Below are positions 47,820 to 59,115 of a DNA stretch of 64,000 nt, one piece after another. The DNA is from Nyssa sinensis (lineage: Eukaryota > Streptophyta > Magnoliopsida > Cornales > Nyssaceae). The translations under genes and the position numbers were made by a program. The DNA lies in NCBI GenBank assembly GCA_008638375.1, contig CM018038.1:18483485-18547484 (forward strand). The letters are read 5' to 3'. Each line of letters starts with the position of its first letter. The stretch's first letter is position 1. Under the pieces are notes generated by a model, which did not search any database, was not told where the DNA came from, and saw nothing but the letters and a program-made list of their open reading frames with translations.

Positions 47820-49797
47820 GCAAAAGACTGTTCCATTAACAAAAGTATGTTTTAAAGTACATTGGAAGATAACAAAATATACATCCTAAGCCTGATCAGC
47901 AGGAACAGGATCAATGATCGGAGAAGGTTCGGCAGGAGCAGTATCAAACACCTCAGTCGGTACGACCACTTCCGTGGGATCGGCAGGGAGGACAACAGCC
48001 ACTTCATCCTGGATAACAACCTCTGAAGGTTCAAATCCAGGCGGCACAATTGAGGAGACATCAAGGTTAGGAAACTTGGCAAGAAGCCGGGAGCAGAAGT
48101 TCTTAAACCCAAACGTGATCAAGCGATGGGTCATTCCTTCCAGCTTCGACTTCATCTCCTCCTCATTATCCATTAATGCCTGCTCCACGGCCTCATCAAG
48201 CTGTTTACGGTGCTCATACCGCATACCGTTCATCTCCACCTACAACCTCCTTGCCCGCTCAACGGCAAGGTTCTTCTCCGATTCCATCACAATCAAGGAG
48301 TTCTGACACTCCTTCAGTTTCTCTACGGAGTGCTGTGCCTCCGACCGAGCAGTACCAAGCTGAAGCCCCAGGTCGTCCAGAGCGGCCTTAAGCTGGTCCA
48401 ACTCCTCCGCAGGTGGAGAAACCTCCACCAAAGCAGAAAGGGTATGCAGGGCCTGCATAAAACAAAGAAAACACTTCAACACCAGTATAAACGCTTGAAG
48501 AAAAAGGAAATAAGGGCCCGACGAAATCACCTTAACTTGAAAAGCGGTCAAGTCAGCAAGAAGTTTGCCCAACGTCTAAGGCTTAATTTTAACTGAGCCT
48601 TTGGCCCAGAAGTCACTCAGAATCTTCTTGGCCCCCTGGCCAGCAACATTAGGAGCCACCGATGATGATGCCCCCTTACCCGCTCGACGAGACGGGACTG
48701 GGGGAACCACCGTAATAGGGACAGGAGCCTCTTCCTCCCTTTCAGCAAGCTCGGAAGAGGACAAAACTAACCTCCGCTTCTTCGGAACGGGAGGAACCAT
48801 TGGAGAGGAAGCCTCCCCCACCACCACGGACGGTGATGGCCCGGACTCCCACTGAGCCATCACATTGTCAGCAATCTCCTCCACACTTCCCCTGGCAGCC
48901 ATCAATCTGTCAGGGTTAACGATGGAAGAATGGTCCCGAATACTGGGCTTCAAGAGCTTCTTATATTGCTTCTGAATCTAAGAAGAGAAGCCTGGTCTCT
49001 TCCACGCACTCTTGACTGCAAAACAAGCACAGAAATTGATCAGTTCAACAATTGGCGAACAAAATAAATTCAGTACAGCCATGGAAAAGTTGAGCCTCAC
49101 CCCTTGGCCCAGTGGTCCGAGGGAATACGGAAGGTTGACCCTCGAAGTTCTTGAATTCCCATCCTCCTTTAATAAAAAAGTACCACTTCTTCCAGGTCTT
49201 GTTAGAGGAGGGCACAGAAGTAAGGGGTCTGAACCCACTATCAAAAGACATGTAATAAAGGCCCTCCGCCTTTTGAAGTTTTAGATCCATATTGCTACGG
49301 ATCAAGTCGAGGGACACCTCGACATTATTCATATGCCCTAACACAATGAAGCTCAACAGATGTCTCCAACTGTTAAGGTTCAGGTCTGCGGGGCAAAGGT
49401 CAAACCAACAGAAGAATTGTTTTATTATGTCAGGAAAGGGGAGTGTAAGACCCATCTCAAACCAGGCCAGATAGGCACAGATTTCCCCCTCTCTGACATC
49501 GCCCGGGCGATCCTGAGAATTCGGGACCCTGAAAGTAACATTTGTGGGAAGTTTGAACTTCGCCCATAACTCCTTCAACATACTTTCAGTAATTACACTC
49601 TCACCCTCCTCTCTGTAACCGGATCGACCAGAAGTCTCACCAGCCCTATTCGGGGGCTCATCAAAAGCATCAACAATCCTAACCCCCGGACTAGAGGAGG
49701 GTTCTACCAGTCTATTTTCATCAATATTCACCAACTGCAGTCGAGGAACGGTCTCAGAAGGACTTCCCAAACCAGAGTGTGATTCTAAGCCAGACAT
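47820..49797 (-). pseudogene. Antisense gene of element H: putative gypsy-type transposon domain protein, two introns
   Basis: Start ATG 49797 (MSGLESHSGL). Exon 1 49797-49101 encodes an acidic N-terminus and a conserved domain (GEICAYLAWFEMGLTLPF, FDLCPADLNLNSWRHL, NKTWKKWYFFIKGGW) resembling the Pfam putative gypsy-type transposon family. Intron 1 49100-49016 (GTGAGG...TTTTGCAG). Exon 2 49015-48531 is a Pro/Ser-rich linker with a KKRR basic stretch. Intron 2 48530-48453 (GTGATT...TTATGCAG). Exon 3 48452 to about 47886 is predicted coiled coil, ending VPADQA*. Three TAG codons (about 48978, 48576, 48239) break it. Introns match element I in site and phase. Expression and role are unknown. 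Confidence 0.85.
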
Positions 49798-49978
49798 GGC
49801 GAACAAGAGAAAGAAATGAAACAAATGAGAAGGAATGTAGAAGGGGACTAAAAGTCGAACCTGAGATCAAGAAAGGATTATGAACACCGGGTATCCTCCA
49901 AACTTCAAGATATGTCAAATGGCGGTCTGGTACTGTAGAAGTAAATGCAAAAGAAAGGTATGAAAGACCTTTTCCTCT

Positions 49979-49987
49979 CTTTATATA
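49979..49987 (-). promoter_or_regulatory. TATA box of the antisense gene in element H
   Basis: TATATAAAG on the minus strand, about 182 bp upstream of ATG 49797. Element I has TATAAAT about 200 bp before its antisense ATG. This suggests an own Pol II promoter directed against the element. Confidence 0.65.
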
Positions 49988-50168
49988 CACATTCGAAATA
50001 TGAGCCTTCCAAGACGAACCGACACAACGGTTGAAAATAATGATGGATTCTCAAGTATCGGCTGCGCAATAAATGACGCGTTAAACCGACGTCTCGAGAA
50101 ATGGGAAAGCAAAACGTATGACTCTTCACAAAACCCACAACCCTAGTTAAAACCCTAGCTTTTAACAA

Positions 50169-50188
50169 GGGCTCGGGGGGGGAGTAGC
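50169..50188 (+). other. Polypurine tract of element H
   Basis: GGGCTCGGGGGGGGAGTAGC directly before the LTR start TGATATACC. Element I has the same GGCTCGGGGG...AGTAGC context on its strand. Confidence 0.85.
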
Positions 50189-50868
50189 TGATATACCACA
50201 AACAGACACACCAATCACTTTGAGACACGTGTGCCCATTGAGTTAACAAATCTCGATCCTACAGAGCTAACAATTTCGATCATACAGAACAGCCACAAGC
50301 CTTCAGGGTATTCTCATATATGTCTATCATACAGAGCAGCCACAAGCCTTCAGGGCATTATTATACATATATCATTCAGGGCCGATAAACTCGGTCATAC
50401 AGTGCGGACAAAGCCCTCAAGGCATTCTCATATGTACATCTTCCAGACCTTCCGTCCTGGGCAATATTTATTCAGCACTTCATATGGATCCAACCTCATG
50501 GTTTCCTTAACAACGGCCAAGCAGGGAATAAGGAAACAGTCTTCAACATGGAAACTACTATCTATGATTATCTCTATCTACGACTCAAAGCTCCACAAGG
50601 TAACTGCAATCTCCGATGATCAAATCCCGATATTCATGGCGTCGAATCCTAATCAACTTAGGAGAGCCACAGCTTATAAATTAAACCCTAGAGGTACGAT
50701 TTACATTCATGCTCATTCTTTGGCTTTCAATACAGTCTTTCAATTCTTTTACTTACTTAAGCATCGGAGCGGCTACTGCCGGAGCCAACCCGGTGGTCCT
50801 CTGATCATCTTTCTGAGTGTTCTACAGGTCACGGAGTCCATACTTATTGCGAGCCGAAAAGTGCAGCA
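50189..50868 (+). repeat. 3' LTR of element H (680 bp)
   Basis: TGATATACCACAAACAG to GAAAAGTGCAGCA. U3 carries about three diverged repeats with ATCATACAGAGCAGCCACAA (50275-50410). TATAAAT at 50675-50681 puts the expected transcript start near 50705-50712, so R-U5 is about the last 160 bp, which is exactly the part found inverted at the left end. Confidence 0.92.
50675..50681 (+). promoter_or_regulatory. TATA box in the H LTR
   Basis: TATAAAT in AGCTTATAAATTAAACCCTAG; start of R inferred about 30 bp downstream. Confidence 0.7.
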
Positions 50869-50989
50869 TCATATATATATATATAGTGTGTGTGTGTGTG
50901 TACATACTTTCTTTAAGCGGTAAAGCCTAAGTTCCAAAAGCTTTAAATTGATCAAATTCATTCTCTTTGGTGAAGATCGCAAAAAATTC

Positions 50990-51380
50990 AATATAAGCTC
51001 TGCCTTGTGGATAGAATTTGCTTTACTTGCTTACATTCAATAATATTTACTATGCATGCTTTTGATTATGTATTTGTATATAGTTTTCTCCATGTTTTAG
51101 TTTTTCAAATCTTGAGATTAATTATTGGCAGACAACTAATATATCCTCCTTCACATTGAAGGAAGAAGTATGGACTAACAGTTATAGCTGACTTTGTATC
51201 TCAGAACCCGAGTTTATTATGATGATCTTGGCGAGAATTAGACATAATGATCTGATAATTTGGATTAACACTGTGACATTTTCATACTGATATTGAATCC
51301 GTTATTGTTCAATGGGAATGTTGCTTGGGCTCAAACAACAAAATACCTCAAGTAGTCAAGAAATTGATTGCTGGTACTTT
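50990..51380. repeat. Diverged duplicate of the LRR kinase 3' flank
   Basis: Shares, in order, ATAGAATTTGCTTTACTTGC, CCTCCTTCACATTGAAGGAA, TAGACATAATGATCTGATAA, CACACTGATATTG-like and GCTCAAACAAC with 38500-38860. No kinase sequence precedes it; H occupies that side. Confidence 0.8.
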
Positions 51381-51771
51381 AGTTTAAGCAATTTGTGATA
51401 TCCCAATCAGCTCTACCTATCTTTCATTCTTTTAGATTAGAAGTCCTCTCATATTGCTGAATAATAGCAAAGTCGAAGCTAGTCTGAAGCCTAGGCCAAA
51501 ATTCTCTCCCTCCATACAGCAAGAAAGAGGTCCATAAGTAGTTGATTTAGATTGTGTAATAGCAGCTTCAAGTAGTAACAATATGATAGACATGCAAATA
51601 TGGTAAAAAGAACTTTTCACTTGTTCTTTTTGCCTGAAAAAAAAAAAATAAAGTTTCAGCTGGATAAAACACATTCCTGCAAGACTAGTTTAAAGATCCA
51701 TCACAATGACTTAAAACTCAACTAAAATAATTGCATTACTTACACTATTCATCTTCAAAATATATTGATAT

Positions 51772-51922
51772 TGTGCAACGGTAAGGTTGCTTCATTGTGA
51801 TCTGTAGGTCACGGATTCAAGTCACGAAAACAGTCTCCCCACTTACAGGGGTGAGACTATGTACATGTAACCCTTCTCAAATTTTGCACCTGCACCCCGT
51901 GTACTGGGCTAGCCCTTTTAGC
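51772..51922 (+). mobile_element. Au-like SINE
   Basis: Begins GTGCAACGGTAAGGTTGC and contains GTAGGTCACGGATTCAAGTC (Pol III B box), GGGGTGAGACTATGTACA and CTGGGCTAGCCCTTTT, the order of plant Au-family SINEs. tRNA-derived and not coding. Confidence 0.85.
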
Positions 51923-53049
51923 TAGCTAACTGATCTAATTCATAGTGGCAGTGTTGCAAACCAGCTGGGTTCAAGCATCCTTGAAGACCATTAGTAGTGA
52001 TTACCTTTAGTTTTTCATTACTCAATGCTTTCATGGACTTCAGATGCATACTGCCATAGTCAAATACCACCCAATTAATGGGAAATGAGATGTATTATGG
52101 TCTTCTCAACCATGTTAGGACTTGTTTGAGTTCAACCTTCAATCATCTCTGACATGAGACATGTTTGTGTCATGAATTGAATAAGGATGGATTAACTATC
52201 CTCTTTACTAATAGTGATAAAATTGGTAATCACAATTCTCCCTTCCCATTATTTTATTTATGCTATGGGTCATTTTTTACTCTCGGTACTATTAGTAAGC
52301 TTTTTTTTTTTTTTCAAACACTATCTTTATAAGATCATCGAAACTAATTTATCCAATCTCTTTCCCAAACGAACATAGCTCAATATTTATCCAAGCCTCA
52401 TTAAGTGTTGTGTTACCTGAATAAGTAAAATTAGCATTTCTATCAAAACCCAAAATAAGTATATAAATTGTCATTAAATTAAAGCTAGAGAATAGAGCTG
52501 ACAACCAAGCTACTAGTTTAAATTTGCTTTAATCCCCAATGCAAATGAAAGGTTCAAATCACTCTTCATGTCCACGCTTAGTTGAATACAAAGCCCAATC
52601 CGAAGCCCAAAAGTAACTATACCTTAGCTTGGGGCCTCCTTCAGCCCAATATTAGATCAATCCCCACCTTAGCTCTTCTTCTTCTTCTTTTTTTCCTTTT
52701 ATACAAACAACGTGGAAAGGGAGAAGTCTTAAATACTGTGTCTGCAGCAATTCGAATCAGAGTCATATAGATGAGAAGGATAATATTTTCATCTCAGATA
52801 GTCCAACTTGTCTCTCAATCCCCACCTTAGTCTATTAACAGTTTCTAATAAAGATATAGAGCTTAATAAAGATGCAAATAAACATTTCAACAGGAATTCT
52901 CATTCTGTGCAATGGTTCAATACTTTGATTCTCATTCTGTGAAGAGCTTTATCATGAATCTACAGCCTTCAAAGATCACTTTATGAGGGCTACCTGTCAT
53001 CTCTGTTACCCCTCTTCCATGAACAGAACAAGGAGAATAAAAAAGGACC
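51923..53049. other. AT-rich intergenic DNA
   Basis: No element or reading frame with recognisable content. Confidence 0.5.
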
Positions 53050-53150
53050 ATCAATTTTGATAATGTCAATGCTACAAAATTTCATTTTGTCCTATAAGTC
53101 ATGGATTTGAGTCGCAAAATGTGAGAGCAAAGCTACTTTGTCTATCCTTC
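53050..53150 (+). mobile_element. Diverged SINE fragment
   Basis: TTTCATTTTGTCCTATAAGT followed by CATGGATTTGAGTCGCAAAA aligns with the Au-like SINE 5' half at 51792-51830 (TTCATTGTGATCTGTAGGTC...). Confidence 0.6.
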
Positions 53151-53608
53151 TCATATCAATCTCATAATGACAAGAATTTTGTGCATGAATTCATACTCTT
53201 CACACACACAAGCAAAGGAGAGTGGGCTAATTAAAGGAGATTTGTTGGGTTTTAGTTACCGATTATTTGAAAATAAAGCAATGTCAATCTATATGTAGTG
53301 TCACTTCCATTATGTTACTATTCTATCATTGGTAACAAAGAACCACTAATGTATGGTGTATATATACATCTTCAAAAATATGATTGTCACATTCATAATG
53401 ATATTCCACTGATCTTGGGTCACTTACATCAAGAACTAAGACAACCCCAACAGTGTCTACTCTCCACCACCCATTTCAGGGGAGGCCCGCAATGTACCTT
53501 AATGCTATTTAGGCCTCACACAGCACTAGCTGCCAAGCACCCATGCACATGCAAATATTTCACAAATTCACAGGCATCTTCTTCATGGTTTTACACACAT
53601 TGAACACG

Positions 53609-53613
<5 letters not shown>

Positions 53614-53667
<54 letters not shown>

Positions 53668-53686
53668 GAGTGTGTGTGTGTGTGTA
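53614..53686. repeat. (TA)n(TG)n microsatellite
   Basis: About 24 TA units, then ACATATGAG and about 8 TG units. Confidence 0.95.
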
Positions 53687-54559
53687 TGGAGGACATGCAT
53701 TGTGTATTATTGTTCTTAGTTGAAGGAGAGTGAAGAAGAGGCCGTTATGTTGTGACATCTTATACAAGAAGAAAAACGTGCAATTAAGAAGTTGAGACGT
53801 GGAAGCTACTGATCCTCTCTCTCTTTGGAATTTTTTTTTCACGAAAACGACGCAAAACACCCACATGGTTTGATTTGTTTTCTTCAATTCCAATCCTACG
53901 AAAGATTACAACTGATAACTAAGCCCATACAGATATTATTGATTATGTGAGTATTACGAAAGAACCATAAGGTCCATCACTGCATCTTCATACCCTCTGC
54001 AATTATAAGGGGACACTTTTCATGCAAGGGCAGAACTATGTTATGGAGCTCCCAAGTTTTGCCAAAAAAAACATTTACAAGTAAGTTTTCACTCTAATTG
54101 TGAAAATAAGAAGAAAAAAAACTCCTTCCAAATTTTGCCAAAATAAAAAAAAAAAAATTCTTGTAAATTCCCCTCCAATTTTGAAAATAAATTTTTTTTC
54201 CTTAGAATCCTTCACCCAACTTGAAAAAAAAAATAACTCCTCAAATTTTCCCAAATAATAAATGTAGCCCCTCAAAAAAAATTGTGGCTATGTCCTTGTT
54301 GTCGTGCGTATATTCCTATATGTATTGTATTTTTCTTCTTTATTTTAAGAGTAATACTATATATAATAGATTTTTTCACTCACTATAATAAATACATGTG
54401 AGTCCCATTACCTTATCTATAGAAATAAGAAAATACGTTATATTTAGTATTTTTCTTATTATAATACTATTATTGGCTTTAATACCCTTAGTTTCTACAT
54501 TACAAAATGACTTCAAGTACAGCTATGAAAATTTCATACATATATATATATATATATAT
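53687..54559. other. AT-rich intergenic DNA with poly(A) runs
   Basis: Contains diverged tandem-like CTCCAAATTTTGCCAAAA words near 54110-54260. No gene recognised. Confidence 0.5.
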
Positions 54560-54640
54560 GATTCATTTTAATTTGCAGATCACAGGTTCAAGTCGTCCAA
54601 AAAATCACTCTGCTTGATGGTATAAGACTTCATAAAAAAT
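54560..54640 (+). mobile_element. Diverged SINE fragment beside a (TA)n tract
   Basis: TTTGCAGATCACAGGTTCAA followed by GTCGTCCAAAAAATCAC keeps the SINE B box GGTTCAAGTC. Confidence 0.55.
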
Positions 54641-55729
54641 TGAAATTAAAGATATCATATTCTTATCATTGTTACCTTGCTTCAATAACAATTTGAATAG
54701 AAATGACAGAATATCACGGCTCGTTCCATTGTGATTATATATTTAAATTATATAAATATTATCTAACATTCTTATATTTTTGAATATTCTTATAATTTGT
54801 ATTTAAAATAATTTTAATTTTTAGATAGAATTAAAATAGGACAAGTTGGGGATGAAGATGGGTGATACAACTAAACCGTGAGTAAAGATGAGAAAGATTT
54901 CCATTAAACAGGACGGTGACAAGGGAAAGACCCCTCCTGAACCTCCCCTGTTTAACCAAAATTTGGGGGTATCGCAGAAAAATTTTGACCCAACAAATGA
55001 TAGGCTCCGCTTTTACATATAAATGATAAATAACTAACGAACAAGCGCAAAATAATCACACAAAACACAGATTTTTATCATTTGACTGTATGTTTATAAT
55101 ACAACACAAAAATATTGAAAATATAATCCTAACATGTCGAATTCTATAGAAATCAAGTAACATTAAAAATTTCAAATTTAATAGAAAACAATTAATTCAA
55201 AAAGAGAATAAATTTCTAAAATCCGTAATTATTTATTATTGATATAAAAAAAATATTAACGATAAAGATCTATTACATCATATTTATAGAATTAGAATAT
55301 TACTATTTTGACTAAACAATCATAATTCTTATTTTTATCATAATCCTAGTACAATAAAAACTATTAATTCAAATAGGAAACTACTAATTTTTATATTTTG
55401 TATATTAATATTAATAAAATTAAGAAATTGAAGAAATTAGGAATAAATTAAAATTAAAAAATAAATTATCATAATACTACTCTAAAACTAATATTCTTAC
55501 TTTTAGGATGCCATCTATGTCTTACATCAAAATGTATACGACCATTTGTAAACAACTTAGTTAACTGAATGTATATAACCACAAACTTGTTCATAATCTG
55601 GTAATAATAATTGAATCTTTTGGAAAAAAAATTAATATTCAACAAGTTCTTCTACCACATTTTTTATAAAGTCTATAACTTTAGGCCCTTATAGTTTTTG
55701 TAATAAAACAAAACTTATCTTATTGATCA

Positions 55730-56470
55730 AGTACAAGTTTAATCTTCTCATAGGCATCACAATAATCCTTCGTGAATTCAGGTTTAATTCCATCTTTAGT
55801 ATTGACAACTTCAATGAAAATTTTGTATTTCTCTGTAACAACTTTTTCTTTTGCAAAAGAATTTGGATAATCTATTGGTGCTACTAAATATATAATTTGA
55901 TTTATTAATTATGAGCTTTCTTCGTATTCAACTTTCTCCACAATAAGAATTGTTGTCACATATTGAAAATTTGGATATGAAGTTCATTGAAAAGATGGTA
56001 GCTGGTGTTTACTAGTTATTTGTGCAACAAACTTTCAAGTAATCGGTCCATACACCATGATTGGCGATAGAATCTTATTACAGATTGCACATTTTTCGAA
56101 CGAGTCACCACACCTTTGTAATATGGGGTTATCAACAATTTGGTCATGGGCAAATCGTTCGGCGTGATTCTATTAAAGAGTCCCTCCTGACATTGCGAAC
56201 AAATTCAAAAATCATATCATGAATTTTACCTACTTGATCAGCGATTTGGGTAAGTTATATTGCCATCACTCTTCCATCATAACAAACATAACCTCCTCGA
56301 TGCTAGAACCAACGTCAATGGATTTTCTAATTCTATCTCCACCAATTCTCATCAAGTCAGGTGAATTTTCTTTATAATATCAACTAACATAGCACAAAAG
56401 CGTAGGAAGGAAATTCGAATGCCTTAAAAACCAAGTTATATGAGGAATCCTCAATTCAATAAGAAACAAT
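55730..56470 (-). pseudogene. Unrecognised broken gene with a Cys cluster
   Basis: Minus strand, three aligned open stretches. First (about 56470-56260): LRIPHITWFLRHSNFLPTLL...RIGGDRIRKSIDVGSSIEEV, ending VMFVMMEE. Second, shifted (about 56255-56165): ADQVGKIHDMIFEFVRNVRR. Third, shifted (about 56164-55730): ERFAHDQIVDNPILQRCGDS, FEKCAICNKILSPIMVYGPI, then YPNFQYVTTILIVEKVEYEE, APIDYPNSFAKEKVVTEKYK and a terminal KLVLDQ with TAA at 55730-55732. Internal stops are few (TGA about 56025, TGA about 55989, TAA about 55910). The C-x6-C-x2-C spacing suggests zinc binding. I do not recognise the family. A possible splice acceptor precedes the first stretch. Confidence 0.55.
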
Positions 56471-56694
56471 CAACCAAAAAAAAAAAAAGCTCTAAAATAC
56501 AAAATTATTTATTATTGATAAAAAAAACTTAATCATAAAGATTTATTATATCATATTTATAAAAGTCGAATACTACTCGTTTAATTAGAAAACTATAACT
56601 CTTATTTTTAATCCTAATACAAGTATTAATCTCCTAGTAAACTAGAAAACTATTACCCGGTTCTTAGAGTTAGTATTAATATCCTACTAAACTA

Positions 56695-56779
56695 TTCTTC
56701 TCAAATTTGGCAAAAACTTTAAATTCTTCTCAAATTTGGCAAAAACTTTAAATTCTTCTCAAATTTGGCAAAAACTTTA

Positions 56780-56781
<2 letters not shown>
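56695..56781. repeat. 29-bp tandem repeat, three units
   Basis: TTCTTCTCAAATTTGGCAAA plus AACTTTAAA, three perfect copies, followed by (TA)n. Confidence 0.95.
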
Positions 56782-56812
<31 letters not shown>

Positions 56813-58101
56813 ATGTAAAAGAGAGGAATCGAAGTCACGACACTTACACTACTTAATATATGATCTTTGCTGTTAGAATTTGAATTCTCTTAACAAATAA
56901 TGTAGTTAGACCTTCAACTAGATGAAAAAAATGTAATGTGATTAAAAAAAAATGTAATGTTATTAAAAATTATTAATAATTAGACAGACGCACAACAAGA
57001 GGCAAGGGGGAAGCAACATAGGTTGCATAGTCAGAAATTTCATTGAATAAATTGATACAGAGACATAACATTGTGTCTTTTTAATGATATTTTAATATAT
57101 TTAATATAAGAATAAATTATAGTAACATTTTTTAAGGTTTATGACAATTACACTAACCTCACCTCAGGTTTCTGAAATTACACTGATCTTTTTTATTTTA
57201 TAAAATAATATACAAATATTTCTCTCCTGTCAATATTTTTTTTAAAATGATAAAATTATTCATTTCATTTTTTTTTTCAATTTTTTAATTCTTGACTAAT
57301 ATTTTTTTTTAGTTTTAAATAAATATTGATAAAAACTTTAAATTTATTTTTATATGAATTAAAAATAAGTTATTTATCTTAAATTTATTTTTAATTAAAA
57401 ATATTTAAAAAATTAGAATAAATTGGTTAAAATAAAAAAATACAAAAATAAATAAATAAAAGAAAAAATTTGTCATTTAAAAAAAAATTGACAAAAATAA
57501 AATATTTGTATATTATTTTATAAAATAAAAAGAAACAATATAATTTCAAGAATTTTTTCAAAAATTAATATAATTATCATAAATTTAAAAAAAAAAAAAA
57601 GTGTATAATTTACTCTTCTATTTAATATAATTTATTTTTTTAATAAAATACAATGCATATAATGACGTGTTATTAAAGAAATATATTATCACGCTTTCCC
57701 AAATTTGCCACAAGCACATCTATCGTGACCGTGACCTGCCACCTAGTCTGCTGCAGAATTGACGCGTTTGACTTTTTGATCGCTCCGTCACCTCAAGCCT
57801 TACAAACTGATCATAACTCTTGGGGCCCACCTTTGACAAAACCATCCAACGGACAGCATCGCTAATCTGGACTTCTAATGTTTATGGACAACTTTGTCAT
57901 TGTTTTGAGGAAAGTTTTAACGACAACAAAGTCGTGTATTTTTCTTTTATCTTCTTTTTTTTTTTTCAATTATTTATAATTTAACATTGTTCTTCACCCT
58001 ACTTATCTAATTATTAAAAACCTCTCATTTTCCTAAATTTATTAAAGAATGAACTCCAAGTATAATTTGAGAATTGTTGAAATATGAGTAATTCTCATTG
58101 T
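56782..58101. other. AT-rich DNA with promoter-like segment
   Basis: Mostly A/T runs. 57715-57880 is GC-richer and holds two W-box cores (TTTGAC at about 57767 and 57830), like a plant promoter, but no gene follows before element I. Confidence 0.45.
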
Positions 58102-58676
58102 TGCTACACTTTTCTAACTCGCCAAAGCCCAACTCTTCGTTGGTATGGAATCTGAGAAGAAATGGAGTTAGAATGCCGCCGAGGATAGCTCCGACGGTAG
58201 CCACTCCGATAATAAAGTTAGTAGAGTTACATAAAACTCAAAGAAAGTAATTCAATTATCAATCCCCCTCAATGTACCTTAAGGGTGTCATTATAGGCTG
58301 ATTGTCTGCAAAGTGGGTAGGAGTTGGTGGAGCAAAGTCTAAAATTTACTGTTGTCTGACGGTGACAGTCCCATCATGATCATCTGCCTTACTGTCACCA
58401 CCTGCCTCGCTGTTTTACAGGGCTACCTACTTCATATCGTTGTCCGTTCCATCGTTCCGAGGTCGGTAGGCCAAGATGATGAAGACGACGAGGTCGATAT
58501 TGCTGAAACCGGTATCACCGAGGTCGGTACTCTTAAGGTCGGTACCTATGAGACGTAGCCCTTTCGAGTCTCCCAGCCCAATGTCAGATCAGTATGACTA
58601 GTTACTTTGTGGCCTGTACACAGTAAATCTAGACACATGTCAAGTTTTGGTTAGTTCGCATATTTTTGGCGTATCA
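58102..58676 (-). repeat. 3' LTR of element I (575 bp)
   Basis: The minus strand runs from TGATACGCCAAAAATATG at 58676 to GAAAAGTGTAGCA ending 58102. The internal ATCGGAGTGGCTACCGTCGG matches ATCGGAGCGGCTACTGCCGG of the H LTR in normal orientation, which confirms that the left end of H is the inverted one. Confidence 0.85.
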
Positions 58677-58705
58677 GCTACTCCCCCTCCCCCCCCCCCG
58701 AGCCT
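58677..58705 (-). other. Polypurine tract of element I
   Basis: The minus strand has a run of 12-13 G, then AGGGGGAGTAGC against the LTR start. Confidence 0.85.
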
Positions 58706-58909
58706 CAGTTCTAAGCTCGCGTACAGAACTCAAGCTAGGGTTTTCGAAGGGTCACGCGTGCAACAATGAATGTATCGTTTCGCATTTCGAGGGGACAAGA
58801 GCCGCATTGGTATAATTACTACGCACTTTGTCGTTTCGGCAATCGAGGCCATTAGTATGCAGCCGTCGTTTGGTTTTTTGAGACATTAAATGATGTCTCT
58901 ATCACCTCT

Positions 58910-58916
58910 TATAAAT
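58910..58916 (+). promoter_or_regulatory. TATA box of the antisense gene in element I
   Basis: TATAAAT in CACCTCTTATAAATTGTGG, about 200 bp before ATG 59116. Confidence 0.65.
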
Positions 58917-59115
58917 TGTGGAGGTGTTCACTCGGCTCTTCCGTTAACAACTTTCAAACACTTTCAAGGCATTTGTGAGCGATTTTTGGCAACCTAGTGC
59001 GATTTTCGGCCACCGTCGTCCAACCTTGCTCTGGTAATTTCTCTCTCCCTCCTATTTTAATTGTTTCCTTTTCCTCTTTCGTCTTCTTCTACGCATTTTT
59101 TCTTGTTCACTGGTC

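Larger units (their letters stand above)
39429..50868 (+). mobile_element. Ty3/gypsy element of the Tat lineage (element H) with antisense gene
   Basis: Order: inverted R-U5 segment, PBS, gag, protease, RT (YIDDMLVKS), degenerate RNase H, second archaeal-type RNase H, integrase, tandem repeats, antisense two-part gene region, PPT, 3' LTR. Dual RNase H, absence of a chromodomain, tandem repeats 3' of pol and an antisense ORF are features described for Tat/Ogre-type elements. The polyprotein stays in one frame from 39671 to about 45305 with five stops. No 5-bp target duplication is visible at 39429/50868. Both flanks are TCATATATATAT-type sequence. Confidence 0.9.

Noticed and set aside
39429..50868. 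H as a DNA transposon with 160-bp terminal inverted repeats
   Set aside because: The right repeat is the R-U5 part of a normal LTR following a PPT, the left abuts a PBS, and the interior is gag-pol. The element-I LTR shows the normal orientation. The inverted ends are an anomaly of a retrotransposon.
58352..58558. 68-residue frame in the I LTR
   Set aside because: Within the U3 of the LTR and antisense to the element. No domain, no match in the H LTR.
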